Of a DNA stretch of 64,000 nucleotides, positions 49,401 through 61,473 are shown in pieces. Every line of letters starts with the position of its first letter. Positions within the stretch are counted from its first letter, which is position 1. The DNA lies in assembly GCA_905250025.1 (NCBI GenBank), contig CAJNOJ010000047.1, forward strand, positions 434,001-498,000, in the 5' to 3' direction. The notes beneath the pieces are model-generated. The model was given only the letters and a program-made list of their open reading frames with translations, made no database searches and was not told the origin of the DNA. This stretch comes from Adineta ricciae. Lineage: Eukaryota > Rotifera > Eurotatoria > Adinetida > Adinetidae. The position numbers and the translations under genes are program-made.

Positions 49401-51879
49401 CTGCATTTGAACCTAGAATCAATATTTCAAAGACGTTCTGAAATCAAACTTTCTTTGAATATCTACTTTCTGCTTTGAAAGTCATCGTTATCAGTTGAGC
49501 AATAGCTGACCAGATTTGACATTTATCTAAACGAATTGGATCATACCATGCTTGACAAAGTACAGGAGATGCGTCTTCGTATGATTCGCAAAGAATAATT
49601 AGAATCATTAATGCTTCGCAGCAAATCGTGAGATCTAACGATGATGCAACGGTTAATACTGCCGCTACTTGTTCAAGAAATTCATGTGACATGTCCAGAT
49701 AGAATTGACATTGATCTTCATCTAATTGTTGAAGTGTATATGCAGTTATTAGTTCGAACCAAAGACGTAAGATTATCAGAATGTCGTAGAGAACATGAGC
49801 AAACCAAGGCTAAAGGTGAAATATTGAGAAACGTTGTTCTAAAACGAAGGAAAAATTCGATTTACTTCTTTTCGGATCGTCGGATGTTCTAAAATTGCTT
49901 TTAAATGTTTCAATGGCAGATCTGGTGTATGAATTGTATTCATAAACGAGATTGCCAGATGAGGATCGATTTCCGCTTGTAATGTAAAACGAATAATTTT
50001 CATTGTATTACGATAGAACGAGGCACCATTGAGAGTACATTCTAATAATTTAGCTAAGATCGTTGTCGGAACTGTTTGGAATAGTTTAACGAATGGTGGA
50101 TGTTGGAGTAAAGCCATTATTTGTTCATTAGACATCGATTCGATTTGTTCAGCATACTGCTCGATTTCTTGTTCTTCAACTGAGCGTGCTGTTTGAGGAT
50201 TCTCACGTGCAGAAACGAATTTATCCTCTTGACTAGCCAAAGAGTCTGCGATGAGGGCTGATTTATTAACAACTGGCTCAGCAACAAGCACAGGTGGTTG
50301 CGAAGGTGGTGGAGGCGGTTGAATTTGTGGAGCAGGAGCATGTGGCTGAACTTCAGGTTTCTGTGGTGTATTAGCTTTTGTCTTCTTTGGAGTTTTGTCT
50401 TTATTTCCAGGTGATTTCTGTGCTTCTTGCTAAAAAACACTCCAATAGTGATCATAGTTAATCGCAAGCTTTACTTTTCGATGTTCTTCTGGCATGAATT
50501 TCGAAAGAAGTTTCGAAGGTCCACGCGAAACACCTTTAGCTTTAATCTGCTGTTGTTTTAGAATTCGCTGTTCTTCCGTTGGCGGTTGCGTCAAAGGTCC
50601 AACAATTGATTCAGTTAATGTTGGAACTATTTCATTCAAATTGCATTCGAAGTTTATCATTGCATATTATTATTTTACCTTTTACTCCCGTTCGAACAAA
50701 TGGATGTTGTAAAAGATCAGGCCATGTTAAACGTTGTGTCGAATCTTTCGTAAGAAGACCTTCGAGAAAACTACGCATATCGGAACTGATTGACTTTGGC
50801 CATTTGACAGATTCTGAAATACTTTGCTCATTCTTTCAAATAAAATGAGATTGGAGAATTCTACCTTTGCCAATCATTTTGATCAAATGAAAGACATTGT
50901 TGGTAAAAAACGGAGGTTTACCATGATAAACTTCATATAAAATACAGCCAAGCGCCCTGATCATCGATCGTATAGTTTCAAACAGTATCGTCTCACTCCT
51001 TAAACGAACTTACCATAGATCTGCTGAGTGATCATACGGTTTTTCATCTACCAGTTCAGGACACATGTACAGCGGTGTTCCCTAAACATATTCAAATTCT
51101 AACGATTGGGAAACACGTCAATGGATGACACAGACCTTAATCGATGTTAGTACCATGGTATCCATTGTCATATTTCGAGCAAAACTGAACAGAAAGTTAT
51201 GTTGAACATGAATCATCAGCATCAATAATGACTCACCCAAAATCGCATAGTTTAACTTTTCCTGCCGGAAAGATAAGAATATTTTGTGGTTTCATATCTA
51301 TTCGAATCGATTTCATATTAAATTAGCAGGTAAATCGAAACAAACCTCGATGTAAAATTCGATGCGAATGCAAATAGTAGAGAGCGGATACCAATTGACA
51401 AGCAATCTTTTGTACCTAATAAAACACACAGATTAAGTTCAAAGAAGCAAATTATGACATCTTACCGTCTCTTCCGGTAAGCTGACATCGTCTTCTAATA
51501 ATTGAAACAGATCAGCTAAACCACGCTCGGTCACAACGACGATCTACAAAACAAAAGAGAAGATTTTCCTAAAAAACTAAACAATGTCTCTCATTTCCAT
51601 ACTTCATTGCTTGTTTCAAAACTATCGATCATTTCCACGATGTTTTCATGTTTCATTCTTCGCAAAATCTCGATTTCTTGTCGTAAGAAGTTCAAATCTT
51701 TTTCACTTTTCCCTAATTTCGATATAAACTTCAGTGCAACATCCTAAATCAAACAAAATCTCTCGTAACAATTCATTGAACAAAACAATACGAACTCGGC
51801 CAGTGAATTTTTCTCGAGCACGATAAACTTTTGCAAAAGATCCTTCGCCGATCGGCGATATAATCATATACTTATCCAT
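46476..51879 (-). CDS. STK36: STK36/Fused serine-threonine kinase
   Basis: A large minus-strand gene with many short exons, from ATG at 51879 to stop at 46476. The first exons encode a complete kinase domain: [115 protein letters not shown]. These are close to vertebrate STK36 rather than to generic kinases. A Pro-rich linker (about 50270-50420) separates it from a long helical repeat region, probably ARM/HEAT-like, which fills the rest. STK36/Fused acts with GLI factors in Hedgehog signalling and, in vertebrates, in the motile-cilium central pair. Introns are mostly 45-65 nt. I did not resolve every exon, so the C-terminal model is approximate. Confidence 0.87.
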
Positions 51880-52607
51880 CTTCGCGTACTTTTGACTCAC
51901 TACGCGTTGAAATATTCTCACCCTTTAATAACCGTGAACTCAATTTCCATGAACAACGATCATCGAGGATGTTGCTAAGTGTTGATGAATCGTCGTCACA
52001 AACAAACTGATTTTTTTTCGAACAAAATTGAAAATTTCGATCGAATTTGTCGAAAAATATTTTCCTTTGCATTGATTTTTCTTTCAAGTCAAAAAACGAG
52101 GTGCGCCATCTGTGCTCTGGCATTGGTTATTTGATTGCTTGATTACTCTCGCAGAAAAAGAGAAGAAGAAAGAACAACATGAAGAGAAGAGTATCCATCC
52201 GTTCGTTTCGTTCTTTTGAATGTCAATAAGTAAAGATTTTTTTGTAAATCGGTTTCGAACGACACCCTACTATTGATGTAGAAATCGATTGGGTAAAGCG
52301 ACAAGCCCTTCTGTTGATAAAAATTTCTTTTCCTCTAAAAACTTGCGTTAAAAGGTTAGTCGTTGACATCGTGATCGACATTGTCATTGTTACCTGTACA
52401 TATATGACAAAATTCTCTTGTTTGTCTTTGTAGCCATCAAAATACATACGATGTTGTTGTGTTTCCAACTATGGCATATGACGAACACTCAACCTGTGTA
52501 AAACCAGTATATTTATTTATTGTTTTTTTTCATCTGCATCGTCTCTTGAATTGAAAAAAAAAAGATTACTCCTATTTACTATTTTTATCTCTGAAACTAT
52601 CCAATCA
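51880..52607. promoter_or_regulatory. Shared upstream region of STK36 and CERK
   Basis: 728 bp between two divergent ATGs, so both promoters must lie here. No extra gene is supported; the minus-strand open frame near 52223-52468 lacks domains. Confidence 0.5.
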
Positions 52608-54933
52608 ATGCCGTCCATTTTATATTCAACAACATGTTTTATCAAAGCCGATCTCTACCGTTTACGTATCTATGTTGATAATCAGAACACTCTTGAAGAA
52701 AGTGTACCATCTGCAACTGATTCACTTGACTTCACCGCGACCGACATTCCAATTACGTGTATCAAACCTTCGTTCACTCGATTGCATCTTCAATCATTAG
52801 AAGACAAGAGAACGATTCGAAACATTCCTGAAACGATTGCTCTCAATCATTTATTGAACGTTAAACAAACGACATCATCACCGAGGAAAATTCATAAAAG
52901 CTTCTCTCAAAGTCTCCAAGCAACGACGTCTATCAATGCATCGTCGGAAAGAACGACACCATCGCTCGAACAGTCTCAAGATTCAACTCGTGTGACATTG
53001 TCTTCGAATAATTCCGAAATGAAATTCAAACGTGGACAATTCAGTTTTCGACGTCTTTTCCCTTCATTATCCACTCAAAATAGTGAAGCCGTTCTATTAG
53101 TCAAAACATCAATTAAAATCGACTATGTGGATGTTTCCAATTCAATTAGATGGAATACGAAAACGTTAGAATTAGAATTGGAAACTGAAGAACTTGCCAA
53201 TGAATTGTATGCCAATTTGAATCTTTGTTTATCAACATTAACACAACGACCACGTCGGTTGTTAGCCTTTGTTAATCCATTATCCGGCAAAGGTACAAAC
53301 AAACTTTTCAAAACTCACGCAAAATGTTTTTTTTGCTCGCTCTCCGAGTTGAGTGGGCGCGCACTCACGACTCTGACGAACTAAAAGTACGATTTGTGCA
53401 TTGATCGTCTGATGACGTCATGGACCAAGAGATTTGAATATCGAGCAAGTGTTGAGTTTAAGTTGTCGATAAGAAAATATGCTGCGTGTTATCAGAAACA
53501 AATATATTATCTTTTAGGTCATGCCCGTGTTGTCTACGATAAGAAAGTTCTCCCAATTTTTCAACAAGCAAATATAGCTGTTCAAACAATCTACACCGAT
53601 CGTGCAAATCATGCTCAAGACCATATTATTAATGAACCACTTGACGAATACGATGGTCTGATATGTGCCGGCGGTGATGGCATGTTTGCTGAACTATGCC
53701 ATGGACTGTTGTTACGCACGGCACGTGATAGAGAAATCAATATTGATGATCGACAAGTGAATATTATCCGACCGAATTTACGAATTGGAATTATACCAGC
53801 TGGTTCCACTGATGCGGTCGTGTTCGGAACGACAGGTTTGAACGATCCGGTGACAAGTGCATTGCAAATCATTGCAGGAGAATCATTGCCGATCGATATA
53901 ACGACGGTATGAAGACGGCAGCTTCGTCTTTTTCTTGAAGATGACCTATTCTATCTTCTTTTAGGTTCATAATGAAAGTGGTTTTGTTCGTTTCATGGCG
54001 ACAATGCTCGCATACGGATTTTTTGGTGATATCATACATCAGTCAGATAGGTGGCGTTGTCTCGGCCCATTACGATACGATCTCGCTGGATTTTGTCAGT
54101 TTGTTCGTAATACATCATATCACAGTGAATTAACAATAACATTATCACCTCACGACTCAGCTCGAATGTGTCATACGCAAGCAGCGACATCATTGAATAG
54201 CGTCGGAGGAACATCATCTGTTGCGCCGGATTATCAACGATTGATCAATTCGAGTAGTCTATCATTAATCGATGAAAGTTTGAAGAATAAATCAATGGAT
54301 ACGATTAATAAAATTGTTACACCTAATGTAACATTTTGTAGTCGTAATTGTGTACTCTGCGCCGAAGAAAAAGCTGATCCCGAAAAAGTCCATTCATCCT
54401 TGCAAATCAAACGCGAAGGCAGATATACAACTGTGAATTGTCTTAATATGCCATGCCGTTGTGCCAAAAGTAAATATGGCATGTCGCCATTCGTTCATTT
54501 AGGTAAGATGACACTTGGGAAGCAAGAATCGATGTTTGCATTCGGCATTCGTTTAGGTGATGGAACATTTGATTTGATTTTGGTTAAACGTTCATGGCGC
54601 ACCGGTTTTCTTCGCTTTCTTTGGCAAGTTGCGAATGATAGTCGAACAATCGAAGACTTACCGCATGTTGAAAAGTATCGTGTCAGTGAAGTTCTCATAC
54701 GTCCAATAAATACAGGTCGAAAACGTGGAGGCAATTGGTCTTGTGATGGTGAATTAATCAATGGAAACGAAATTCAGGTTCGTGTCCATCGGCAAGCACT
54801 GAATCTGTTTGCATCGGGTATTCAATTTGCTGAGCATCAAAAAGCGGAAAATCTTAAAAAGCCAGCTAATCTCTGGTTTCCATGTTTTCGAACGAAGAAA
54901 AACATCAAGTACGAAGAATCAAATTCTTTTTGA
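52608..54933 (+). CDS. CERK: Ceramide kinase
   Basis: Four exons: 52608-53292, 53518-53906, 53965-54502, 54557-54933 (1989 nt, 662 aa). The third intron (54 nt) is in frame and stop-free, so an unspliced reading looks continuous; splicing restores HLGDGTFDLILVK, matching the family. The N-terminal region of about 225 residues should contain the PH domain and has a disordered Ser/Thr-rich insert. It is followed by the diacylglycerol-kinase catalytic fold: LLAFVNPLSGKG, ICAGGDGMFAELCHGLL, LRIGIIPAGSTDAV, AYGFFGDIIHQSD, plus a CERK-typical Cys cluster (CSRNCVLCAEE, NMPCRCAKS) and SWSCDGE-like NWSCDGELI. CERK makes ceramide-1-phosphate from ceramide at Golgi and plasma membranes. It is longer than human CERK (537 aa). 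Confidence 0.92.
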
Positions 54934-55081
54934 GAGACACCAAAACATATCCACTCGACATTCCCTTTCTTTCTACGTATTATTTTTCTTTTTGTTGATG
55001 TTGTCAATTTATTGTATTTCATTCACGTGCTTATAATTATAATATTAAGAATAATAATTAATAAAAATACAAAATATTCTT

Positions 55082-56422
55082 TCAAACAGGCTTTGTGAAA
55101 AATTCTATCAATGATTCATTGCCGAATTCAGTTGACATTGCCAAACACGTTTTGTTCTTTAGGGACAAGTTCGCGTCAGCACCTGATTGGACGAGAAAGC
55201 GGATCAACTCGAGATTATCATAGATAATAGCAAGATGAAGAGGAGTGGCGTCCTGTTGATTACGTTGGTTCAAATTGACATTGGGATAGTATTTTAGTAA
55301 TAGTTGAAGACTTTCGAGAGACTGGAGAGTGATACAAACATGAACAAGACTATTGCCAGATTGAGCAAGTGAATTAATATTTAGATTGGGAAGATTCTGA
55401 AAGAAGAGTTTGATAGAGAAGGAAAAAAATGTGTGCAAATACTCAACTGATTTGAGTAAATGTTCAAACATTAGTAGATTTCCTAGAGGTAAACAATGAA
55501 AGAGAGCATTTCGATTTTGATCGTCGAGAGAATCGCCGGTCAGTTGATTAGTTTTAATGAAGTATTCAATCACTTCGATGTGGCCTTTTCTAAACATGCA
55601 AGACAGCAACTATTGTCATGACAAATTTTAAATGCAGTTAAATCAACCTGAGAGCAGTTAGGATTCGAGTTTTTCTTTGTTCAGATAAATTGTTAAACGC
55701 GATTTGTTCATTCGATTGAGAAGACTGTCGTTCACCTGGAAAACAAATCGTTTTGAAAATACTTTTCTAAGACGTACTGGATTCCTACCTGTCGGTCTAT
55801 TTTGCTCTAAAGTTGATTGAATCTTTTCGAAAAAGTCTACCGCTGCTGTGCATATCGCAACTAACCCAAACGCTCGAATAGCTAGCATCCATTGTAAGTG
55901 CAGTCGATTGTCGATATTTGCTGTTAATTCATTCGGTAGATTAGCTAAAACGTTTCGATATTCTTCGTCACGTTTATACCGACTGAAGGTATCGATCATC
56001 TGAAGGAAGTGATGGTCATTCTCTAAGGAATATTGTCCAATTTGTTTGTCAATGTCATGAAGGATTTCTCGTGCGAATTGGCTGACTTGAATGGAATTGA
56101 CATCGTTGGGTGTGAACGCTAAGAGTAAATGTTCGATAAAGAGTTCGAATTCCATTTGAAATAAGGATTGTTTATGTTGAAAATCGAATTGCTTCAACCA
56201 GAAAAACATGAAATCAATGAGTGAATCAGTTGTTAACGAACGTAGTTTCTCTAGACGAGATGAGGTTATTTGCAGCCAATTGTTGAGCAGCGAAGCATCA
56301 AAATAGAATAAGATGCTATTTTGTGATTCATGCGCCGGATTTTCTGACTCATTTTCATCCGAGCGAAAACCAAAACGAGATAAACAAATCAATTCACGTA
56401 GATCACGGACACTTCGAGACAT
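55082..56422 (-). CDS. Ankyrin-repeat protein, orthology unclear
   Basis: Four minus-strand exons: 56422-55789, 55735-55648, 55589-55448, 55396-55082 (1179 nt, 392 aa). The N-terminal 210 residues are helical with no domain I recognise. The C-terminal part has ankyrin repeats: GHIEVIEYFIKTNQL, NRNALFHCLPLGNLLMFEHL, GNSLVHVCITLQSLESLQLL, DATPLHLAIIYDNLELIRFL and VQSGADANL. Ends convergently with CERK only about 150 bp away. Ankyrin repeats mediate protein binding; no specific partner can be inferred. Confidence 0.8.
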
Positions 56423-56840
56423 TATCACAAGATCCTTGCTGAGTTAATATTGACAATATCAACATGTAGTTGTCAATAAATGACTTGTATATCAAAGAAA
56501 AACAAATCTAGAAAGCTGAAAAAATGAATGTCTAACCAGTAAAACAATCCGACTTACGCACCTTACTTTTCAAGTGAAACTAAGAGAGTATCGGTGCGTT
56601 TGATAATCGGAAAGGAAAAAACATCATTTCAAAGATCTAAACAAAAAATCAACACAGTGATCCAGACATGTATGAATCATAAAAACAAGTTTTTCCGTAA
56701 CCCATGACAGTATCGACATCAGTCACCATTTTTCCTCGTTCTTTAATCACGAGAAAACTCTCTTTCCAAAAGAAAAACAAGAGAAAACATCACGCGTATG
56801 GCGCAGTTATTCTTCAAACCTATACCCTTCGTCGCTCAGA
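56423..56840. promoter_or_regulatory. Shared upstream region, ankyrin and NCS genes
   Basis: 418 bp between divergent starts. The last bases before the NCS ATG read CGCTCAG, an acceptor-like site that could be used for spliced-leader addition. No gene seen. Confidence 0.4.
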
Positions 56841-58075
56841 ATGGGTAATATTCATCTTGGTCGGAATGAACGTCCAGAACTAACCGAACGAGAAATCACT
56901 TACATCACTCTCCACACGAATTTCTCTCGGAAGCAAATCAACGATTTTCACGTACGATTTTTAACTTATTATCCGCGCGGTTACGCGACCTTCGAGCAAT
57001 TTTGTGACTTATATTCCAATGAATTGAAACATCTCTGCCATTCACGACCGTTACTCGAACGTTTGTTTAATCATATCGACACGGATAAGAATGGACGATT
57101 GAATTTTAAAGAAATTCTCTTTTTCAAAGCGCTCAGTCTACCCGAAGCTGATCCCGACGAGAAACTACGATGGATTTTCTTTCTCTACGATTCGAATGAA
57201 GACCGACAAATCGACATCGATGAATTTCTTGACCTTTGCTATTTGATCTATCACATTCACGGACGCTTACTAACCAATCGTCGAATTAACGAATTGAAAG
57301 CGTTATTCAATAAACACGATCAGGACGAAAATGGACAATTAAATTGTCAAGAATTCATCGCATTATGTAAACAATGCACTGATTTGCTGGAATTGATAGC
57401 TCCAATGTTCAGTAATACGAAATGGAATATCAATGTAAATTGAATTGATTTGTAGGATGAACTATTCGATTGAGATTTTTTGTTCTTTTCTAGAAAGAGG
57501 AAGCTCCAGATTTTGGAACAGCGAATGAACTGACAGCGATTCAAATCGACTATTTAATAAAGCGTACGAAATTTACTCGTGAACAAATTCTTCGCTATTA
57601 TCAGACATTTCGCACGCGTTGTCATTCAGGTTGCTTAACCAAAAGTGAATTCGTTGAATTCTATCAACAATTGCTTCCATCAGCATCATCCGATATCTAC
57701 TCGGAGTTCATTTTTCGTGCATTCGATAATTTGTCCAAAGACGGCTATATCCAATTCGATGAATTCCTTCTCGCTATTTATATTCATAGTAATTCAAGTA
57801 CCCCACGTGAAAAACTTGAATGGTTATACAACGCTTACGATTGCGATGGTGACGGAACGATTGATTACAATGAAGTTTATCAGATCGTTCAGGCACTGTT
57901 TATTTTATATGGAATTGACTGTGAACGACACAGTGTGTCGTATGTAGCGTACGAAATCATGGCTGTTTTAGATTTAAATAACGATGATAAGATTTCCAGA
58001 CAAGAATTTATGAATATGTTGAAAGATAAAGAACTTACCAGCTTTTTGGCACCGTCGTTTGTGAAACAAAAATGA
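56841..58075 (+). CDS. Tandem neuronal-calcium-sensor-like EF-hand protein
   Basis: Two exons, 56841-57434 and 57494-58075 (1176 nt, 391 aa). The protein is two NCS/recoverin-type units in one chain. Unit 1 (about 1-198) has TNFSRKQINDFHVRFLTYYP then EF-hands at DTDKNGRLNFKE, DSNEDRQIDIDE and DQDENGQLNCQE. Unit 2 (about 199-391) repeats the plan: KFTREQILRYYQTFRTRC, then DNLSKDGYIQFDE, DCDGDGTIDYNE and DLNNDDKISRQE. Each unit has a degenerate first hand with a conserved Cys-Pro-like or Cys region, as in NCS proteins. The N-terminus MGNIHLG offers a Gly2 for N-myristoylation. Single NCS proteins are about 190 aa, so this is a duplication-fusion. The one intron falls at the boundary between the units. 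It probably acts as a membrane-linked calcium switch. Confidence 0.85.
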
Positions 58076-58532
58076 CAAAACTTTACTTTTCTTAGTTTCA
58101 AATAACTTGACGAATTTACGAACAAATCAGATTTGTATTGAAAGATGACGCTAGTGAAGATAGCTACTACTGATTGATTTCTTTTTCTTAGCACCGTCGG
58201 ATTTACATCGACGTTACTATTCGCTTGACAAGCGCAGTTTTTTGCTGTTCTGATTAATTATTTCAATAAATTCCACTTTGCCAAATGCCACACTCACACT
58301 TGTGTTCTCAACAAAATAAATTGCTCTCCAAATCACTAAATGATAAGATAAGATGGTGACGGGGAGAGCCGAGAGAAAGAGAGAGAAAATATATAAGCAA
58401 TAAGTAAACAGAACCGAGAGCAAATCGGTATTAAAAAATACTCTCTTTTTTCTCTCGAACTCATCATTGTGTATTGCCATCGTCGAGATCGAGGTGAAAT
58501 AGAAAGCAAAAACATCTTTTTCTCATTTAGAT
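58076..58532. other. Intergenic, NCS to GABA transaminase
   Basis: 457 bp on one strand between same-direction genes. A GA-rich tract lies at 58375-58386. CTCATTTAG ends three bases before the next ATG and resembles a splice acceptor. Confidence 0.45.
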
Positions 58533-60645
58533 ATGCGAACTTCACGTCTGCTTCAACTACGCGGTGTACTCCATACGCGTTCTTCATGTCGAGGTTTGAT
58601 TAATTTTGAGAAACTGAAACAAAAATCCATGATTGAGACATTTTAGGAAACAGTGTTCTCAGCCAAGAACCATCGGGACCGAAAATGCAAACGCAAATTC
58701 CCGTAAGACGAACGTTCTTCTGTAACACAAGCATTTGGATTTCATTAATTTACTACAGGGTCCCAAATCCAAGCAGTTCATGCACGATTTAGAAAAGACA
58801 CAAGTAAATATAATGAAAATATTTCTTGATTGATGGCCTATTTTTCAAATTATTTTAGAATGCATTGAGTACAATATTTGTTCTTGATGTCGAGAAATCC
58901 ATTGGAAATTATGCAGTTGATATCGACGGGAATATCATGTTAGATGTTTATGAACAAATCGCTTCGTTAGCTTTAGGTATGCGAGAAATGATCATTGTCA
59001 TGTGTAAACAAAACAATCTTCTGCAGGATACAACCATCCAGCAATTCAAAAAGTGTTTCAAAATCCAGCAAACTTAGTTCGATTTTCATAGAATTCTGTT
59101 CACTATACCAGAACATTGCTTTCTAAATAGAGTCAACTAGTCAATCGACCGGCACTTGGTGTTCATCCAACACCTCAATTTATCAAGCAGATCAACGAAA
59201 CGCTCCTTCCGGTATTTGTCATTTAGTCGATTTTTGATCGCTAAGAATATTTATCATTTATTATAGATTGCTCCTAAAGGTCTCGAACATGTTCAGCCCA
59301 TGATGTGCGGTTCGTGTTCAAATGAAAATGCCTTCAAAGCAATGTGTATTTGGCATGCAAATAAGCATCGCGATGGCAAAGCATTCAGTGAAGAAGAATT
59401 GAAATCATCGATGCACAACAAATCGCCGGGTTGTCCAACTGTTTCGATCATGTCCTTCGAAGGTGGCTTTCATGGCCGAACATTCGGTAAGCAAATGCTT
59501 TAGATAATCAATAGAAAACTTCATTATTTTGATATTGTTAGGTGCATTAGCATGCACACATTCGAAACCGATTCATAAATTGGATATTCCAAGTTTCGAT
59601 TGGCCAGCGGCACCTTTTCCAAGATACAAATATCCATTGGAAGAAAACCAACGAGAGAATGCGAAAGAAGACGAAAGATGTTTAGCTCGTGTGAGTTTCG
59701 TGCTCTTGTGATAACAGATCGTAAAAGCTTTTATGTCTCGTTTTACCCATTACTCCCTTAGGACGTTCGTTTCTTTTGTTGTTGAAAGGTTTTGTCGCTG
59801 ATTTAGGTTGAGGAGCTATTTCATGCGTACAAGTCGAAGAATAATCCTGTTGTTGGGGTTGTTGTGGAACCAATCCAAAGCGAGGGTGGAGACTTTCACG
59901 GAAGTCCAGCGTTTTTTCAACGTCTACAAAAAATTACCAAACAAGTATGAAGAAGGTTCGATCTGCTCTATGACTGATGAATCGATGTTTGGTTTAGAAC
60001 GATGCAGCACTGCTTATCGATGAAGTACAAACAGGTCTTGGTGCAACAGGTAAATTCTGGGCACATGAACATTTCAACCTACCTGAGTCGCCCGATATTG
60101 TTACCTTCTCGAAAAAATTCCAAACCGGTGGTTATTTCGCTAAAGCTGAATATCAACCGAAACAGGTTTGTTTTGTAATGCAGGATAGATCATTATCTTT
60201 CTCTGTACGTTAATAGCCTTATCGTATATTTAATACCTGGATGGGTGAACCAGCAAAAATGTTGGTTCTCGATGCTGTTCTAAAAACTGTCAAACAAGAA
60301 AATTTAATCGAAAGTACACGAAAAACAGGTGATGTTCTTTTGGCTGGATTGAAAGATTTAAGTAAGAGATACCCGCAATTAATTCTCAATACTCGTGGTC
60401 GCGGAACGTTTTGTGCATTCGATATGACAAATGCATCGGTTCGAGATAAATATCTTGTTCAAATGAGAAATGCTGGTATCTGTTAATTTTGTCTGTATCA
60501 AAGATGATCTACTCGTTTATTTTTAGGTATTCAAATGGGAGCATGCGGAGATATCGCTGTACGTTTTCGTCCTGCATTAGTTTTCACGGAAAAACACGCA
60601 AATATTGTCCTTGATAAAATGAATGAAGTAGCAAAGAGTTTTTAA
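58533..60645 (+). CDS. ABAT: 4-aminobutyrate aminotransferase, mitochondrial
   Basis: Twelve exons: 58533-58593, 58647-58702, 58759-58803, 58859-58976, 59027-59076, 59131-59211, 59267-59486, 59542-59690, 59807-59944, 59998-60165, 60217-60475, 60527-60645 (1464 nt, 487 aa; human 500). The basic N-terminus [20 protein letters not shown] fits a mitochondrial targeting peptide. PLP-enzyme motifs present: [63 protein letters not shown] and [10 protein letters not shown], whose lysine should form the PLP aldimine. GABA transaminase converts GABA plus 2-oxoglutarate to succinic semialdehyde plus glutamate in the mitochondrial matrix. All introns but one are 50-56 nt. Start chosen as first ATG after the acceptor-like CTCATTTAG. 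Confidence 0.95.
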
Positions 60646-61020
60646 GTATTTTACCATTGAATCAAATAAATTTTATCACCGCTCTACAGTAAATTATGTG
60701 AAAATCTTTTCAGCAAATATGCACTTCGATCGAGCTTCTCCTTATACATGTATAAATAACTATGAGGTTTTAGTTGAAACGTGATTTTGTGATTATCGCC
60801 ATTGCCTCGTTGATGTCGATTGTTTTAGTTTTCAGCTTTATTTAACAAACTTATAGACAACATAGAGATTCTAATTAAGGTGAAAATGAAAATGATAGGA
60901 GTTAAAACTTGAAAGAATGTTGCAAGCTATTGGACTAGTAAAGCTTTGGTAAAATAGTTCGCAGGGAAGCAATAGTGCACTACTCAGGAATTTGATTAAT
61001 AAACAAATATTTGATGAGAA
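60646..61020. other. Convergent 3' region
   Basis: 375 bp between the 3' ends of GABA transaminase (plus) and the FG-GAP gene (minus). AATAAA at 60664-60669 lies shortly after the ABAT stop. No gene. Confidence 0.5.
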
Positions 61021-61472
61021 CTAAGGGTACATCGATGTAGTCGTCAGAATCGTACTATTTGTTCGGCATGCACAGATGTTTAGCAAAACGAACACAGCAC
61101 CAGCTGTGTCATCCGAAGCAAGAATATCCTGACATCCATCGTTATTGAAATCTGCAGGAACAACCCAAGCGTAACTACCAATCAGTCCAGTGGAGAACAC
61201 CAGTTGAGTATCAAAGTTCCCATCACCATATCCCACTAACACAAGAACAACTGATCTTGAAGTGGGATTAACGACAATGTCCGAAATTCCATCATTGTTG
61301 AAATCACCTGCAGTGATTCGAGTATAGTATGTTCGATTTCCTGTGGGAAATTTGGCGACAGAGCTCATTGTACCATTTCCATAACCAAAAAGAACCCCAA
61401 TACTATTTCCACCGCTATAAGAAACTGCAACATCCGCTCGATTGTCACCATTGAAATCACCGGTGGTAACAA
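61021..61472 (-). CDS. FG-GAP/VCBS repeat protein, 5' part missing at N
   Basis: An open minus-strand frame runs from the N at 61473 to a stop at 61021 (about 150 residues). It carries repeats of the FG-GAP/VCBS type: TTGDFNGDNRADVAVSY, GVLFGYGNGTM, ITAGDFNNDGISDIVV, VLVGYGDGNFDTQ and VPADFNNDGCQDILAS. The D-F-N-x-D-x-x-x-D pattern is a calcium-binding loop of beta-propeller blades. Such secreted or surface repeat proteins form large families in bdelloids and many have bacterial-like relatives. The tail is Cys/Thr-rich (LLNICACRTN). The N-terminal blades and start lie in the missing sequence. Confidence 0.75.
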
Positions 61473-61473
61473 A
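61473..61473. other. Single N joining unrelated sequences
   Basis: Left of the N is the middle of an FG-GAP coding frame on the minus strand; right of it is the middle of an IQSEC coding exon on the plus strand. Both are cut, so the N hides a gap of unknown length. Confidence 0.92.

Noticed and set aside
54503..54556. An 18-residue insertion in the ceramide kinase catalytic domain.
   Set aside because: It is a perfect GT-AG intron of the usual size; removing it restores the family sequence.
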